NCBI RefSeq assembly: GCF_040448675.1
Contig: NZ_CP159289.1
Span: 1 to 64,000, forward strand
Origin: Dyadobacter sp. 676
GTDB lineage: Bacteria > Bacteroidota > Bacteroidia > Cytophagales > Spirosomataceae
DNA length: 64,000 bases
Direction of reading: 5' to 3'
Shown: piece after piece, positions 1-11,183 of the stretch
How positions within the stretch are numbered: the stretch's first letter is position 1
How the letters are laid out: every line of letters begins with the position of its first letter
Translations under genes and position numbers: made by a program
Notes under the pieces: model-generated
Told to the model about the DNA's origin: nothing
Seen by the model: the letters and a program-made list of their open reading frames with translations, nothing else
Database searches by the model: none

Positions 1-2
1 AG

Positions 3-40
3 TGGTAAAAATCCGGGCAGTAAGCTACTGCCCGGATTCG
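3..40 (-). terminator. Rho-independent terminator after the T9SS giant gene
   Basis: A perfect 12-bp stem (11-22 with 26-37) has a 3-base loop and is followed on the minus strand by TTTT. It lies about 10 bases beyond the stop codon of the minus-strand gene ending at 50. Confidence 0.85.
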
Positions 41-49
41 GATCTGGTA

Positions 50-3000
50 TTACCTGATCACGGCCACTTTGTGTGTGCTAATAGTGCCGTCGAACAGGGT
101 CATGGTAATGGTGTAAGTACCTTGTTGCAGCTTCGAAACATCGATGCCTTCGGAAGGCAGTTTCTGGCTCTGGTAGATCTTTACACCCGCAGCGTTATGT
201 AAAACAACTTGTTTGATCTGCTGATAATTGCGGATCATCAGCCTGTCGCTTACCGGGTTCGGGTAAGCCGTGAGCTCGGAATGCACGTCCAGGCGAACGC
301 TTCGGACAGCGCTATACGCGAAGGTTTCATCGGCATCGATCATTTTCAGGCGGTACAGGTTCTCCCCGTTCACCGGCTGCGAATGCTTGAATGTGTAGCT
401 TACTTTCACGTTGCTTTCACCTTTGGCCAGTACCGTGCCCACTTTCGTCCAGGCCTTGCCATTGGTGCTGTGCTCGATCTCGAAACGGTCGGAATTCGTT
501 TCTTCGGTCGTCGTCCAGACCAGCGCGGTTTGGCCTTCCTGGACGCGTGCTTCGAAGCTTACCAGCGTCACCGGCATCGGGTCACCCCATTCCAGGCTGT
601 AAATCGCTGGTGTGCCTTGTACGCCGGCCGCATCCACCCAGGCATACTCAAATGAAGTGCTGATATCGCCGATTGTTTCCTGGGTAAACTGCACCTGCAA
701 TTTCAGCGGATCGAAACTGCGGATTTCCACACCCGCCATCACCGGCTGGCCGTCGTAGAGCAGGGTGGTATTGGTCGGAAGCACAGTAATGACCACGGTT
801 TTACCGCTCAGTGAACCGGAAACCGGCTGGTCTTCGGGGTCGGCCCCGGTCAGCTCGGGCAAGCTGCCACTCAGGTTGGTAATCTGGCCAACGGTCGGCT
901 GGTCGATGATGCGGTGGTAGGGATCGGCCGAAGGTGCGACTTCGATACCGAAGTTGGCATTGGTCACATCCACATTCAGGACTTGTACGTTGGTGAGAAT
1001 ACCGCTCACAGCGTCATCGCTGCCCGCGCCTGCGCCCAGGTTTTCACCCATGTTCAGCCAGCCTCCCGGAAGCGAAGGCGTGGTTGAGCCAGCCGCTGTC
1101 TGGTGCAGCACGATGCTGTAAGTTCCCGGAGCAGTTATGCCAAAATCATAGGAACCGTTCGCATTTACAGCCACAGTTTTAACCGGCGCACCAGTGGAAT
1201 CCACCAGTGTTACATACAGGCCCGTAGGTATCGGGTCCGGTGAGGTAGTGTTGACGGTGACATCTTTCAATCCATTGGCATCATGGAAGACATTACCCGA
1301 CAAAGAAACCGGGGCAAAGCAGGCCTCAGGCGCATTGATCGTCACATCGACGGATCTGACCAGCTGGCATTGGCTCGCATTGTCGGTTACAGTCACCGTA
1401 TAAGTGCGGGGGGAATTGGTGGTCACTGTCGGATTGGCAACAAAGGCGTTAGACAGGCCAGTCGACGGGCTCCATGCGTATGAATAGCTGCCCGAAGAGG
1501 TTACATTCAACGGCAAAGTGGCCGAAGCGCCTTCGCAAAGGGCTACATCACCGGCGGTCGCTGCAATGGTGTTGGGGTTTACCACGACCACCACTTCCTT
1601 GTAATTGCTACAACCGGTTGTCAGGTTAGTTTGCGTCAGGCGGTAGGTCTGTGTTGAAGTAGCTGCCACAGTAGTGGATGTGCTGTTAGGGCTTGCCACG
1701 CCGGTCAGCGGGCTCCATTGCCAGGTCGTATTCGCCGCAGGGGCCCCCACCAGCGACAGTGTCGCCAGGCCCCCTTCGCAAATCGCCGTGTTACCGGTGA
1801 TGGAGAAGTTGGCAGGGTTGTTGACTACCACAACTACCTGGTCGGTGGTGGTACAGCCGTTCAAGGTTACGCTGACGGTATAAGTCGTTGTTGCGGTGGG
1901 GCGCACGGTTGGCTGTGCTACATTGGCCGGGCCTACTATGCCGGCTCCCGACCATGAATAGGTCGCGCCAGCTATCGCCGGGGTACCGATCACGGTCGAC
2001 TCTCCGGGGCAAAGGGTCGCGTCAGAGCCTGCATCCGCGGTCCGGCGAACTGTCACTTCGTCGGTAAACACGCACCCACTTGGAAGGGTAACAGTGACCG
2101 TGTAGGTGGTTTCACTGGTGACGGTGGCTGTGGGGTTAGCGGCAGTGGTGCTACTCAAACCGGTAGCCGGTGCCCAAAGATAGGTCGCCCCTGCCGGCGC
2201 GGCCGGGTTGCCTGCGGCTCCGTAGCCGATCGCGATCGGTCCGGCAGGGCAGACGTTCTTGTCGGCCAGTTCAAGGCCGGTCACCTGGTTAACCGTCACG
2301 GTCACCTGGTCGCTGGCCGGCGTCGTACATCCCGGATAGCTGACTTTGACGGTATAGGTTGTTGTGGCTATCGGATCAAGTACGGTCGGGTTGGCGACTG
2401 TATTGCTGCTCAAACCGGTGGCCGGCGTTACGCCATCGGCCATAAACCATTCGTACTGGGCGAAAGGCTCCGCTTCACGTCCCAGCTGGACCGGCTCTCC
2501 CTGACAGGTGGTTACCGCTGGGCCAGCATACTCACCCGCATTAATTGTATTACGAAGCACGACGGTGTCTTTGGCCACGCAGTTCGATAACGGATCGGTG
2601 ACCGTCAGGATAAAGCTCTGAGGGCTCGCAGCGGCAAACTGGACCTGTGGTTGGGCATCGGTCGGGCCGGTACCATTGGTCCAGGCCGCGTTGGAAGGCT
2701 CCCATGAATAGGTCCAGCTTGTACCTTCGGGCGCGGGGCTCCCCAACGTAACGGTGGCCCCGTTACATACGGCACGGTCGTTACCCGCGTCAGCCACAGG
2801 GGCCGAAACGTTAACTGTTACCGAAGCCTGATTGGTACAACCGGTGGCAGTTTCCGTAACGGCTACATTAAATTGGGTTGTGCCGGCAACCGTTGCCGTC
2901 GGATTGGAGACGGTTGCGCTGCTTAGACCTGCTGCTGGTTGCCACAAATAAGTAAAGCCGGCAACAGGCGCATTGCCAATTTGAATGGCTGTGTTTGGAC

Positions 3001-6000
3001 ATGTGTTCTTATCCTGCGTTGGAAAAGCAGGCAATGACCAGCTTGGCGGGTTAATAACGATCGACTCGCTGCAAGTAATGGAGGCATCGTACTTGTTGGT
3101 AACCGTTACGGTGATGGTCGCCTGTGAAGTAGAAGTGATATTAACCGAAGCAGCCCGGTAATTGTCCACCAGATTGGCAGGGCTCCACGAGAAATTGTAA
3201 TTAGCCGCATCTGCAAGGGTAGTCCCAAGTTGCAAGCCAGCAGCGCCGAATACCTTCGGGCACGCCTGTGGAGAGAGTGTCACAATTTCAAAATCACAAG
3301 CCTGGCCGGCGCAAGCCTGGACCAGCACATCTGCCGTACATGAAACGCCGTTTAAGGTTACCGTACGGCGGAACCTTGTCACGCCGCTGTTGCTTTTCAG
3401 GTAGGCATCCTTACCGGAATTGGCCGTTTGCAATACCGTGCCGCTGCCCGACACGACGCTCCATGTGTAGGTAGCTCCCGCTGCATTCTCTTCGCCGGAA
3501 TGCCTGCTCCATGCAGGCCCGCAAATAGTTTCATTTTGATCAGTGATCGCAGAATTAAGGACCGACACTTTTACCTCGTCGGTAAAAGTACAGCCGCTTT
3601 TCACAGCCGACACCGTGTAGTTGATCGACCCTCCGTCAACGGCTGCCGTACCTGCATTGAATACGGGGTTTGCCCCTTGTGAAGCGGACAGATATTGGCC
3701 CGGCGTCCAGGTGTATGCAAATGTGTTGTCGGCAGTACCGCCCAAAGTGACCGACGTATTTTTACATATGTTTTTGTCGGTGCCTGCGAATGCCAATGTG
3801 CTATTAGGGGCATTCACCGGGGCGACGGTTACGTCATCCGTGGTCGTACAGGTTGCGCCGCTTTTTTGGCGGACGGTAACGGTCAATCGGTACACAGTTG
3901 CCACGGTCGGGTTGGCAATCGGCTGGGCGCAGGTGGTACAGCTCAATGTAGAAATAGCACCGCCGGAAACCCGTGTCCAGCTGTAAGTAACGGAAGGGCT
4001 CGAAACAGGAGGCGCGCCGATCTGCACCCCACCGGCGCCCTGGCACATGGAGCGGTCCGGCCCGGCATTAGCGATGGCCGGTACGACGGTTACCTGATCA
4101 ATATCTTTACAGCCGGCTGCGTCGGTGACCTGCAGTGTATAGGTTGTTGCCTGCGTTACAGCCGGGGTCGTAAAGTTGGCGACGCTGCCCACCACGGCGC
4201 CGGATGTGCTGCCGGCATACCATTGATAGGTGTAGGGGCCAGTCCCTCCTGTGGCCGATCCGTTCAGTGCAACGGTGTTGCTACCGGTGCCGCACACAAA
4301 CCATTGCGGACCGTCGGCATTGGCGATCGGGGCGGTATTCGCACCGATGTTTACGGTGGCCACTTGTGAGGCGCCGACCGAATCCAGTTCACAAAAAAAG
4401 TTTTTGGCAAACACCAGACGCCGGTAGTACAGGGTTTCGCTGGAAGAAAGCGGCTGCAAATCCTTGAATACCTCCCCGGGCATATCTTCCCAGGGGCCGG
4501 CGGAGCTGGTTGCCTTTTGCCACTGGTAACTGATGGTGGCCGTAAAGCCGGAAGGCGCAGTCACGCCGACTGCATTACCCTCGATTACCTGCGGGATACC
4601 CAGGCTGCAAGCGTCCTGTGTCATGGGCGTAAGGGTGCTTTCAGAAACCGCAAAGCCATCCGGAAAGGGCTTTTCGCTGAGCTTGATGACAAAACCGCTG
4701 GTGCCGGTCGTGGTCAGGTTATAGACGCATGCGTTCGGGTCAAAATCACTGGTCTGCTGGAAAGTGCCGCTGACAATGATTTCGCCGCTGAGATCGGCGG
4801 TCATCCGGAACGTAAATTCTCCGCCGGCACCTCCCACAGACTTCGCCCAAACAAAGTCGCCCGCAGGCGTCATTCTGGCAATATAGACATCGTCGGAGCC
4901 TCTGGAGGTCAGTGTAGTGCCGCCCATCGCGATGCTTCCCTCATAAACCCCCGATATATAGACGTCATCGTTGGCTGCCAGGGCCATTTCCCCCACTCCA
5001 GTGCCAAGTGCCTTCGTCCAGGCGCGTGTTCCATTAGCGTTTACTTTCATCAGGTTCATGACAGTACCACCTCCACCGTAATATCCGGCATAGGCATCCC
5101 CGGCCGGATTGACCAGGATGCTTCTGAACTCGCCTGTCCCGCTGAGAACGTTCGACCATGTCAGGACACCGTTGCTATTTAATTTGGCTACAAAGGCGCC
5201 AGCTGCAAAATTGCCAATCCCGGTAGTATTGCCACCTGAACGCCCGGCAATATAAATGTTGCCAGCAGGATCCGTACCCACAGCGTGAATCATATCGCCG
5301 CCCGTCCCGCCGACTCTTCTTACCCATAGGAATGTGCCCGCAGTATTGATTTTCGTAACAAAACCATCAAACCCGCCTGCGGAAGTAACAGAGAAGGAGC
5401 CGAATGTGCCTGTTCCAGCACCCATATATCCCCCCTACGATGATGTTACCTGCCGGGTCAAAGGACAAACCCCATGCAAAGCCTCCAACCCCCATTCTTC
5501 TGGCCCAAACAAAATTCCCGCTTGTGTTCAGCTTTAAAAGATACGGATCCTGGCCGGCGGCACCTCCCGTGGTTGTCAGGTTGCTTACCCCTGCATTGGG
5601 GTCAAAATCTACTGTGCCACTGAAAAAGCCGGTTACATAGACATTTCCGGCAGCGTCGGCTACCAGTTCATAGCCACGTTCTTCGTCGGCGGCTCCGATA
5701 CGTTTGGCCCATAAATACCTGCCAAACTGGTCATACTTGGCGACGAAAATATCACTACCCCCTAGTGACGTAAGATTGGCTGCGGCTGCCGCTGGATTGA
5801 AATCGACCGTGCCGGTAAAATAGCCAGTCACATAGACGTTTTTGTTAGCGTCGGTCGCGACTCCGGTGGGACTACAGGTTTGCCCGGTCAGCAAGCCGTC
5901 GGCCCATTGAAGGCCAACTTCCTGCGCGTGAAGCCTGGATTGTGTAAGCAAAAACAAGCAGAATGCCAGCCCCATTGCCAGCAGATGTTTGACCGGTCGA

Positions 6001-6005
6001 TGCAT
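50..6005 (-). CDS. Giant T9SS-secreted repeat protein (SBBP-like and Ig/PKD-like repeats), frameshifted
   Basis: A cell-surface or secreted protein of about 1,980 residues once one frameshift is repaired. The chosen start (6005) gives MHRPVKHLLAMGLAFCLFLL, a clear signal peptide ending near LHAQ. Then come SBBP/propeller-like repeats (VYVTGYFTGTVDF type), and about a dozen Ig/PKD-like repeats built on a 'W.P..GLS...NPT' and 'TTTYTVTVT' pattern. An SdrD-B-like segment (SLSGNVFHDANG) follows, then the C-terminal T9SS type A sorting domain (YPNPVSDRL). The reading frame breaks in a C6 run at 5430-5435. Removing one base joins DPAGNIIVGGY to MGAGTGTFG and continues the repeat. Role is inferred as adhesion or matrix; the ligand is unknown. 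Gene identity is sure at the class level only. Confidence 0.85.
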
Positions 6006-7054
6006 TGTCCTGTGGTGTCCGCATTTTTGCGGTATTGGGCCTTTTAATTGTAAGTCTTTTTGCATAATTCAATCTCGTTTGTGAAAAATAAAAACCGCAT
6101 TGAAATCAACCTCTTGTTTTTTCATAGGCGTTATTAGATATGATTTGAAGAATTGCCTCCATTGATTTGAGACATAACTGTCCCATCCAGGTTATTTTGA
6201 CCTGTTCAACCAATGCAAACGCTATTATGTAATCGAGTCTCCGCAAGTGGATCCTGACTGCGGGAAGCTGGTAAACCATATCAGCTTATTCAGATGCCGA
6301 ATGCCGATAATTTTCCGGTGAAGTTGTACAACTATTTCGCTGAAGCAAATGTAAGAAGCTACCACCAGACCATTTGTCGAGATTTGAAATGAAGAAGAAC
6401 GAGATGTCAAGACAAAATTTATCGAATAAATACTACAAATTTTTACTGTAAAAGTTTATAGGATTGAGTCTTTAAAGGACTTGAAATAGATAATTTTAAG
6501 CCAAATATGTCGGAATGCGTGACACACCCAGTTACAATTAATGCCGGAGTTCAGAAGTTACCTGAACCAAAACCGACGACAATTTATTTCAAACCATCTT
6601 TTGCGCTGCATTATAATGCAATATGCGACGCAAAGCGGCTCCTGCGAATGCTCAAAGAAGTCTCTTTTGCAAATTGACAAAGTAAGATTAACCGGTAATT
6701 GATCCGGGCCTGGGTCAAGCGAGAAATAACCTGAAGCAGGCGCGCAATGCTGCCTTTGCCACCAACGCGATATTTCAGGAGTTTAACGGGTTAAGGTCAA
6801 TATCGGCAAGGGCAATTTGCGTGCAGTCCATATCAAGTGTAATTTGGTTGGATAAAAAGAATTGCTGGCCGTGCGCTGGTTGAACCAATGCACGGCCAGC
6901 AGTAGCGCCCCGAAAAGCATCGGGCAAAAGATGCGATGGAAAACAGCCACCAAGAACGGTCTGCAGTAGTGCCGCCGAATAATTTGGAAAGTGCTGCCGA
7001 CCGCCTACGCGCCTACGCTGAACGCTGTATTTGCCAATGATGAGACGAATATGG
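6006..7054. other. Intergenic region without a recognisable gene
   Basis: About 1.05 kb between two minus-strand genes. Only short, compositionally unconvincing reading frames are present on either strand. The AT-rich part next to 6006-6130 presumably holds the promoter of the T9SS gene. No RNA gene or clear repeat was recognised. Confidence 0.5.
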
Positions 7055-7061
7055 TTACTGG

Positions 7062-10000
7062 TTATAAAAAGTCAGCGTGAGGCGCGTCCCAGGGTACAGC
7101 CGCTCGATCCGGATACTTTTGACTACGCTCGGCGCTAAGCTCTTTGACCATCACTAGGCCGATCCCTGTGGGCGGCTCCTCTTTTTCGCTTCGATCCTCC
7201 CTGTCAAACCACGTGACCAGCTCTTGGGAAATGCCGCGTCCGTTGTCTTCGATAAACAGTCGTAGCGAGTCGGGTTGAGATAGTACATAGGCTTTGATTA
7301 CACCATTGTCGGTAAACTTGTTGGCATTATCGATCAGGTTATGGACAATGATTTTCAAGAGTGGCACGTTCGTTGTCACGCAGATGTCCAAGGGGACCTG
7401 ATTTACAAAGGTGTTGGGATAGATGCGTGTATTATTCCCATAAAGTTGCATTGTTTCGTCAATGAGCTGGTTTAGGTTGACAACCTCTGTCCGCGGTTCA
7501 TGGTCATAAATGCGGAATTTTGCGTAGGCAAGCATTTCTTCCAATGACGCTTTAACTTGCTTTATCGACTCTTCAATGTCTTTGCTGACACTGGAAGCCA
7601 TTTTATGTTGCCCCTTGTCGATCATCTTTTGCTGTTCGCCCGCCACCGCAATTACCGCCCTTAATGGCGAGCGGACATCGTGCGCAATGGAAGCCATTAA
7701 GCGCGACTGTAAGCGCATCTGACTGACTATTCTGTCCTGCGATTTTTGTAGATCCCTGAGCGTTGTCTGCAGTTGAGCGGTTCGTACATTGACTTGTTTT
7801 TCCAACGCAAGGTTCACTCTTCGCACGCGGTTGATACGGTACCTGCCTAGTCCAGCAGCGGCGGCAATCAAGAGGATGCTCGCTAGTGAATAGAACCACC
7901 AAGTTTGGTACCAAAAAGGCGGTACGGAAATATCGATGGCTTTATATGAGAAGCTTTGCCGACCAAAACCGTTCATTTTTCTGACAAACAGCGTGTAATT
8001 GCCTTTACCTAACGTCAAGATAGTGATTAGGGCCTTGTTCCCTGACACCACCTCTATAGGCAACCAATCCGCTTCTGCCGGGAACGAACCTTTCTCGCGC
8101 AACGCGTATGAAAATTCCAAATTGTTCTGGTTTCCGAAAAATGGTGTAAGCAACTCTATGCGAAGCTCCTTTTGGTTTTGGGAAAAAGACACTGCCTGCC
8201 CGGCTGGCTGGATATGCCGATCAACCTGGATGCTGTTGATGATGACCGGCCGGTCAGGGACTTCTGCCGCAATGGTTTCCGGTTTATACCAAACCAGACC
8301 ATCCATCGAGGGAAGGGACACATGACCGGTGCCAAGTCTCACCGCACACGGCTCGCACCTACCGTTAAATTCGTCACTGTTAAAGCCGTCCTCCTTGGAA
8401 TAGAGGTGATAGTATATCCGGCTACCATGGCGGGCATAACTTAAGAGATCATTTTTAAGCACCTGAAAAAGCCCGTGATTAGTCGGTATCCAGAAGAACC
8501 CGTTAAGGTCTTCTACTATGCAATGCGTATTGGCCAGGTATCCCTTCCGGTCGAGTGGAAACCGGGTTAATTTCGAATTTTTCAATAGGAAAAATCCATT
8601 TTTATAGGTAGTGACCCAGACTTCTGATCCGTCGGTGGAAATATGCAGGCTTCTAACATAAATGCCATTTAAACCCTTTATCCTGATAACCTTACCAGTA
8701 GCCTTTTCCACGCGCAGAAGACCATCCACTGTCCCAATCCACAAAAAATCGGCAGCTTGCTGTATCCATGAAACCTCGGATAATGGACCGATAAACCGGT
8801 TAGGAGCGTCACCGGCTTTTAACGGCGCTTTCATTTGAAAAATGCCAGCTGTGAGGGTACCGATCCAAATCGTCGCGTCCGGGCCATGATATAATTGTGT
8901 GATTTCTGACGGAAGGTTCCAGGAGGCCTTCATTTTCAATCCCCCTGCGCTGATAAGCATTAATCTATTTTGTTTTTTGCACCAGATATCGCCATTCGCA
9001 TCGACCACAATGCTGGTTTTGTCCCATGTCACGCTTTTTGTTACCAGAGGGATCTGACGTGCGACGACTCTTTGGCCAACAGAATCGATTTCATAGACAA
9101 TGCCCTGGCTTGATAAAATGCTTCGCTTTCCCATACTCGCCTGGCCGTAGTATACCTGGTCAGTGTCGGGAAATGGGATGGCATGGGTGGCAAATTTCTT
9201 CCTGGTCAGCATGAATAGCCCATTGATATGGCTGCCAAGGAAAATCCGTTCCGCTTTTTGATCATAATAAACTGCTCTGATAATGTCCTTGGAGAAATTG
9301 AAGCCTTCCAGGATTAGCTTTGAATCCAGATTTCCGTTCTCATCCACCGTAATGTAATATAACGACTGGTTTAAGCGAATAAATGTTTGATTGCTCGCAT
9401 TGTTCCAAAAAAGCTCAAAGGCATCAGGATCATTCAAACAAGGATTACCGACCAGCGCGCCTTTGAATACAGCCGGCTCATTTTTAAATCGTTCAGAAGA
9501 AGCACGAAATCGGGTAAGTCGTCCATTTTCCCAGTGATAAAGGCTGTTGCCTAAGCGGAAGAAACCCCAGGGGTGCTTGTTGGGAAAAGCCAAGTTCCCT
9601 TTTAGTTGGTTGTTATCATAATAGCGTAGCGTCTTCTGATCGTAAACAAAATAGCGACCCTGTCCCATGGGGGCTACGTAGGGCGTCAGACCGGGAATGT
9701 CATCAAGTTTAGGCAGGCGTTCTAAAAGGTGCCCTTTATACTGCGACGGATATGGGAAGGGTAGCTGCCTGAGGTCGTTAATCAATGAGGTATCGGCGAC
9801 CGCGGAACCCTGATAAATTCGGATGAAGCGGTGCTCATTGTTGATTGCGTAGAGGCCACGCGCAGTCGGTCGGGGATCAATACCGATATTACGGATGCTC
9901 CCTGAGGTATATGTATCGCCGAAATCGTCAAAAACGGTAAATTCTTTTCCATCATAGCGAACCAGACCACGTTCCGTGGAAAGCCACATAAAGCCCAGTT

Positions 10001-10172
10001 GGTCTCGTACGATTGAATACACGCTGTTTTGGGGAAGGCCGTTTCCGACTGTAAAATGCTCGCTGTGGAAGCGGCTAAGGTGGCTCTCATCGCGCTGCTG
10101 AGCGAGGGCCCTTGAAAGGATAATGGTTGTCAATGTCAAAAGTGACAATACCCGGAGTGTTAAAATAGCCAC
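7062..10172 (-). CDS. Propeller-type sensor histidine kinase (periplasmic sensor, Y_Y_Y, TM, HisKA, HATPase_c)
   Basis: A membrane sensor kinase of 1,036 residues. It has a signal peptide (MAILTLRVLSLLTLTTIILS), two-component propeller repeats such as GLPQNSVYSIVRDQLGFMWL, a Y_Y_Y-like domain near residue 660-750, and one TM segment (WWFYSLASILLIAAAAGLG). Then follow a HisKA phospho-acceptor helix (ASIAHDVRSPLRAV, His in SIAHD) and a HATPase domain (NLIDNANKFTD, EDNGRGIS, TGIGLVMVKEL). No C-terminal receiver or AraC domain is present. The last 20-odd residues are out of frame: dropping one base near 7124-7131 replaces them with VVKSIRIERLYPGTRLTLTF and moves the stop to 7055-7057, a normal kinase end. 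A paralogue begins at 61178. The stimulus is unknown. Confidence 0.88.
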   Translation of the reverse strand: MAILTLRVLSLLTLTTIILSRALAQQRDESHLSRFHSEHFTVGNGLPQNSVYSIVRDQLGFMWLSTERGLVRYDGKEFTVFDDFGDTYTSGSIRNIGIDPRPTARGLYAINNEHRFIRIYQGSAVADTSLINDLRQLPFPYPSQYKGHLLERLPKLDDIPGLTPYVAPMGQGRYFVYDQKTLRYYDNNQLKGNLAFPNKHPWGFFRLGNSLYHWENGRLTRFRASSERFKNEPAVFKGALVGNPCLNDPDAFELFWNNASNQTFIRLNQSLYYITVDENGNLDSKLILEGFNFSKDIIRAVYYDQKAERIFLGSHINGLFMLTRKKFATHAIPFPDTDQVYYGQASMGKRSILSSQGIVYEIDSVGQRVVARQIPLVTKSVTWDKTSIVVDANGDIWCKKQNRLMLISAGGLKMKASWNLPSEITQLYHGPDATIWIGTLTAGIFQMKAPLKAGDAPNRFIGPLSEVSWIQQAADFLWIGTVDGLLRVEKATGKVIRIKGLNGIYVRSLHISTDGSEVWVTTYKNGFFLLKNSKLTRFPLDRKGYLANTHCIVEDLNGFFWIPTNHGLFQVLKNDLLSYARHGSRIYYHLYSKEDGFNSDEFNGRCEPCAVRLGTGHVSLPSMDGLVWYKPETIAAEVPDRPVIINSIQVDRHIQPAGQAVSFSQNQKELRIELLTPFFGNQNNLEFSYALREKGSFPAEADWLPIEVVSGNKALITILTLGKGNYTLFVRKMNGFGRQSFSYKAIDISVPPFWYQTWWFYSLASILLIAAAAGLGRYRINRVRRVNLALEKQVNVRTAQLQTTLRDLQKSQDRIVSQMRLQSRLMASIAHDVRSPLRAVIAVAGEQQKMIDKGQHKMASSVSKDIEESIKQVKASLEEMLAYAKFRIYDHEPRTEVVNLNQLIDETMQLYGNNTRIYPNTFVNQVPLDICVTTNVPLLKIIVHNLIDNANKFTDNGVIKAYVLSQPDSLRLFIEDNGRGISQELVTWFDREDRSEKEEPPTGIGLVMVKELSAERSQKYPDRAAVPWDAPHADFL

Positions 10173-10840
10173 TTATGAAAAGAGAACTTAGTAGTTTGCG
10201 ATGTCGAATTTAAAAATTATTCTACAAATGACGTACAGTCGATCCCAATGTATGATCGCAAGCAGTACAAGGATCAAGATCAACGCGCCAGTGTTTTGCA
10301 TACCGAAGTGGCTGAGATCGCTTCATCCCGCTTATCTTAAGGTATGGCACGCCCTGTGGGAGGACGGAGTTAACTTTTGTTGCAGTGTTCAATAAGCCTG
10401 TTAGCTATATTTTTGTCATCTTCCTGGTCCGCAGCATTATCGGAAGAACTTTATATCGCAAATTACCGATCGACGATTTTTCTTTGCGTTGATACAGATG
10501 TAAATCCTTGCCTAGGCCCGGAATTTTTCAAAAAATGGGAGCTTCGAGCTCATCAACCGTGGCTAGTGGCTTTGATAACTATATTGAAGATGGTATTGGG
10601 AGTGTAAGTTTACCGGTGCGATAAATCATCAAAGGGAATGCATTTACAGCATAGTTAACCTGCCTTAGTTTCCGAAAAGTAATTGGCAAAAGAATCGATT
10701 TGGAAAACTACATGGTCAGAGATGAAGGCAGCCATTGTCAGTGAGATCTCAGTAAAATTCTTACAGTCTTTGACATGCTAGCCTCCAATTTGTAAATTTG
10801 GTACGTGGAATCGGTCAAGTTTCTTTAAAATCGAGCATTT
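10173..10840. other. Intergenic region, no supported gene
   Basis: Two short plus-strand frames (10201-10395, 10377-10607) occur, but neither has a recognisable domain or consistent coding signal. One frame across 10380-10490 gives a short hydrophobic stretch that could be decayed membrane-protein sequence. I do not call a gene. Confidence 0.45.
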
Positions 10841-10845
10841 CATCT

Positions 10846-10864
10846 GGTAACCTATCCGGTAACC
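10846..10864. repeat. GGTAACC pair, 12-bp spacing (left arm-type repeat)
   Basis: GGTAACC occurs at 10846-10852 and 10858-10864. The same pair with the same 12-bp period occurs at 36970 and 36982, just outside the other end of the element. Paired short repeats beside an attachment core and an integrase gene are typical of arm-type binding sites of tyrosine recombinases (inference). Confidence 0.6.
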
Positions 10865-10922
10865 TGGAAAATACAGTCTGAAAGTTTGCTGTTTTTGAGA
10901 CAGTTAGGCGATAAAAATGATT

Positions 10923-10942
10923 CCAGCGGGATCACAAGAAAG
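10923..10942. other. attL: Attachment core, left copy
   Basis: A 20-bp sequence identical to 36854-36873. A plus-strand terminator follows 40 bases downstream. The layout resembles integration into the 3' end of a small RNA or tRNA gene, but no complete tRNA is readable upstream. Confidence 0.75.
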
Positions 10943-10981
10943 TAATCAAAACAAGGTATCAACTCATTTTTGAGTACCGAC

Positions 10982-11018
10982 AAAGGTCTTCCCCGATAGC
11001 GAGGAAGACCTTTCTTTT
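10982..11018 (+). terminator. Rho-independent terminator beside the left attachment core
   Basis: An 11-bp stem (AAAGGTCTTCC at 10982-10992 with GGAAGACCTTT at 11003-11013) is followed by CTTTTTG. It may end a transcript whose 3' end carried the attachment core. Confidence 0.8.
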
Positions 11019-11183
11019 TGCCATTCCCCCCGAATACTCATCTACCTACCGGGGAATAATTGTGATCCAACCCTCCAATCTGCAACCCGTTCTAGGCTAA
11101 TCATACTTCGGTCTGTCAGATGCGAGGTATTGCGGATTCTGCAAACTACATCGTACCCAAACTCAATTCTTAATACAGACACT

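Noticed and set aside
209..4369. Several plus-strand ORFs of 90-224 residues under the T9SS gene
   Set aside because: They are antisense shadows of the repeat-rich gene; their composition mirrors its repeats.
10201..10607. Two short plus-strand ORFs as genes
   Set aside because: No domain, no plausible start context, and stops in the only frame that looks protein-like.
10860..10945. A tRNA gene ending at the left attachment core
   Set aside because: The core looks like a tRNA 3' end and is followed by a terminator, but no cloverleaf with anticodon arm can be folded from the bases upstream here or at 36780-36873.
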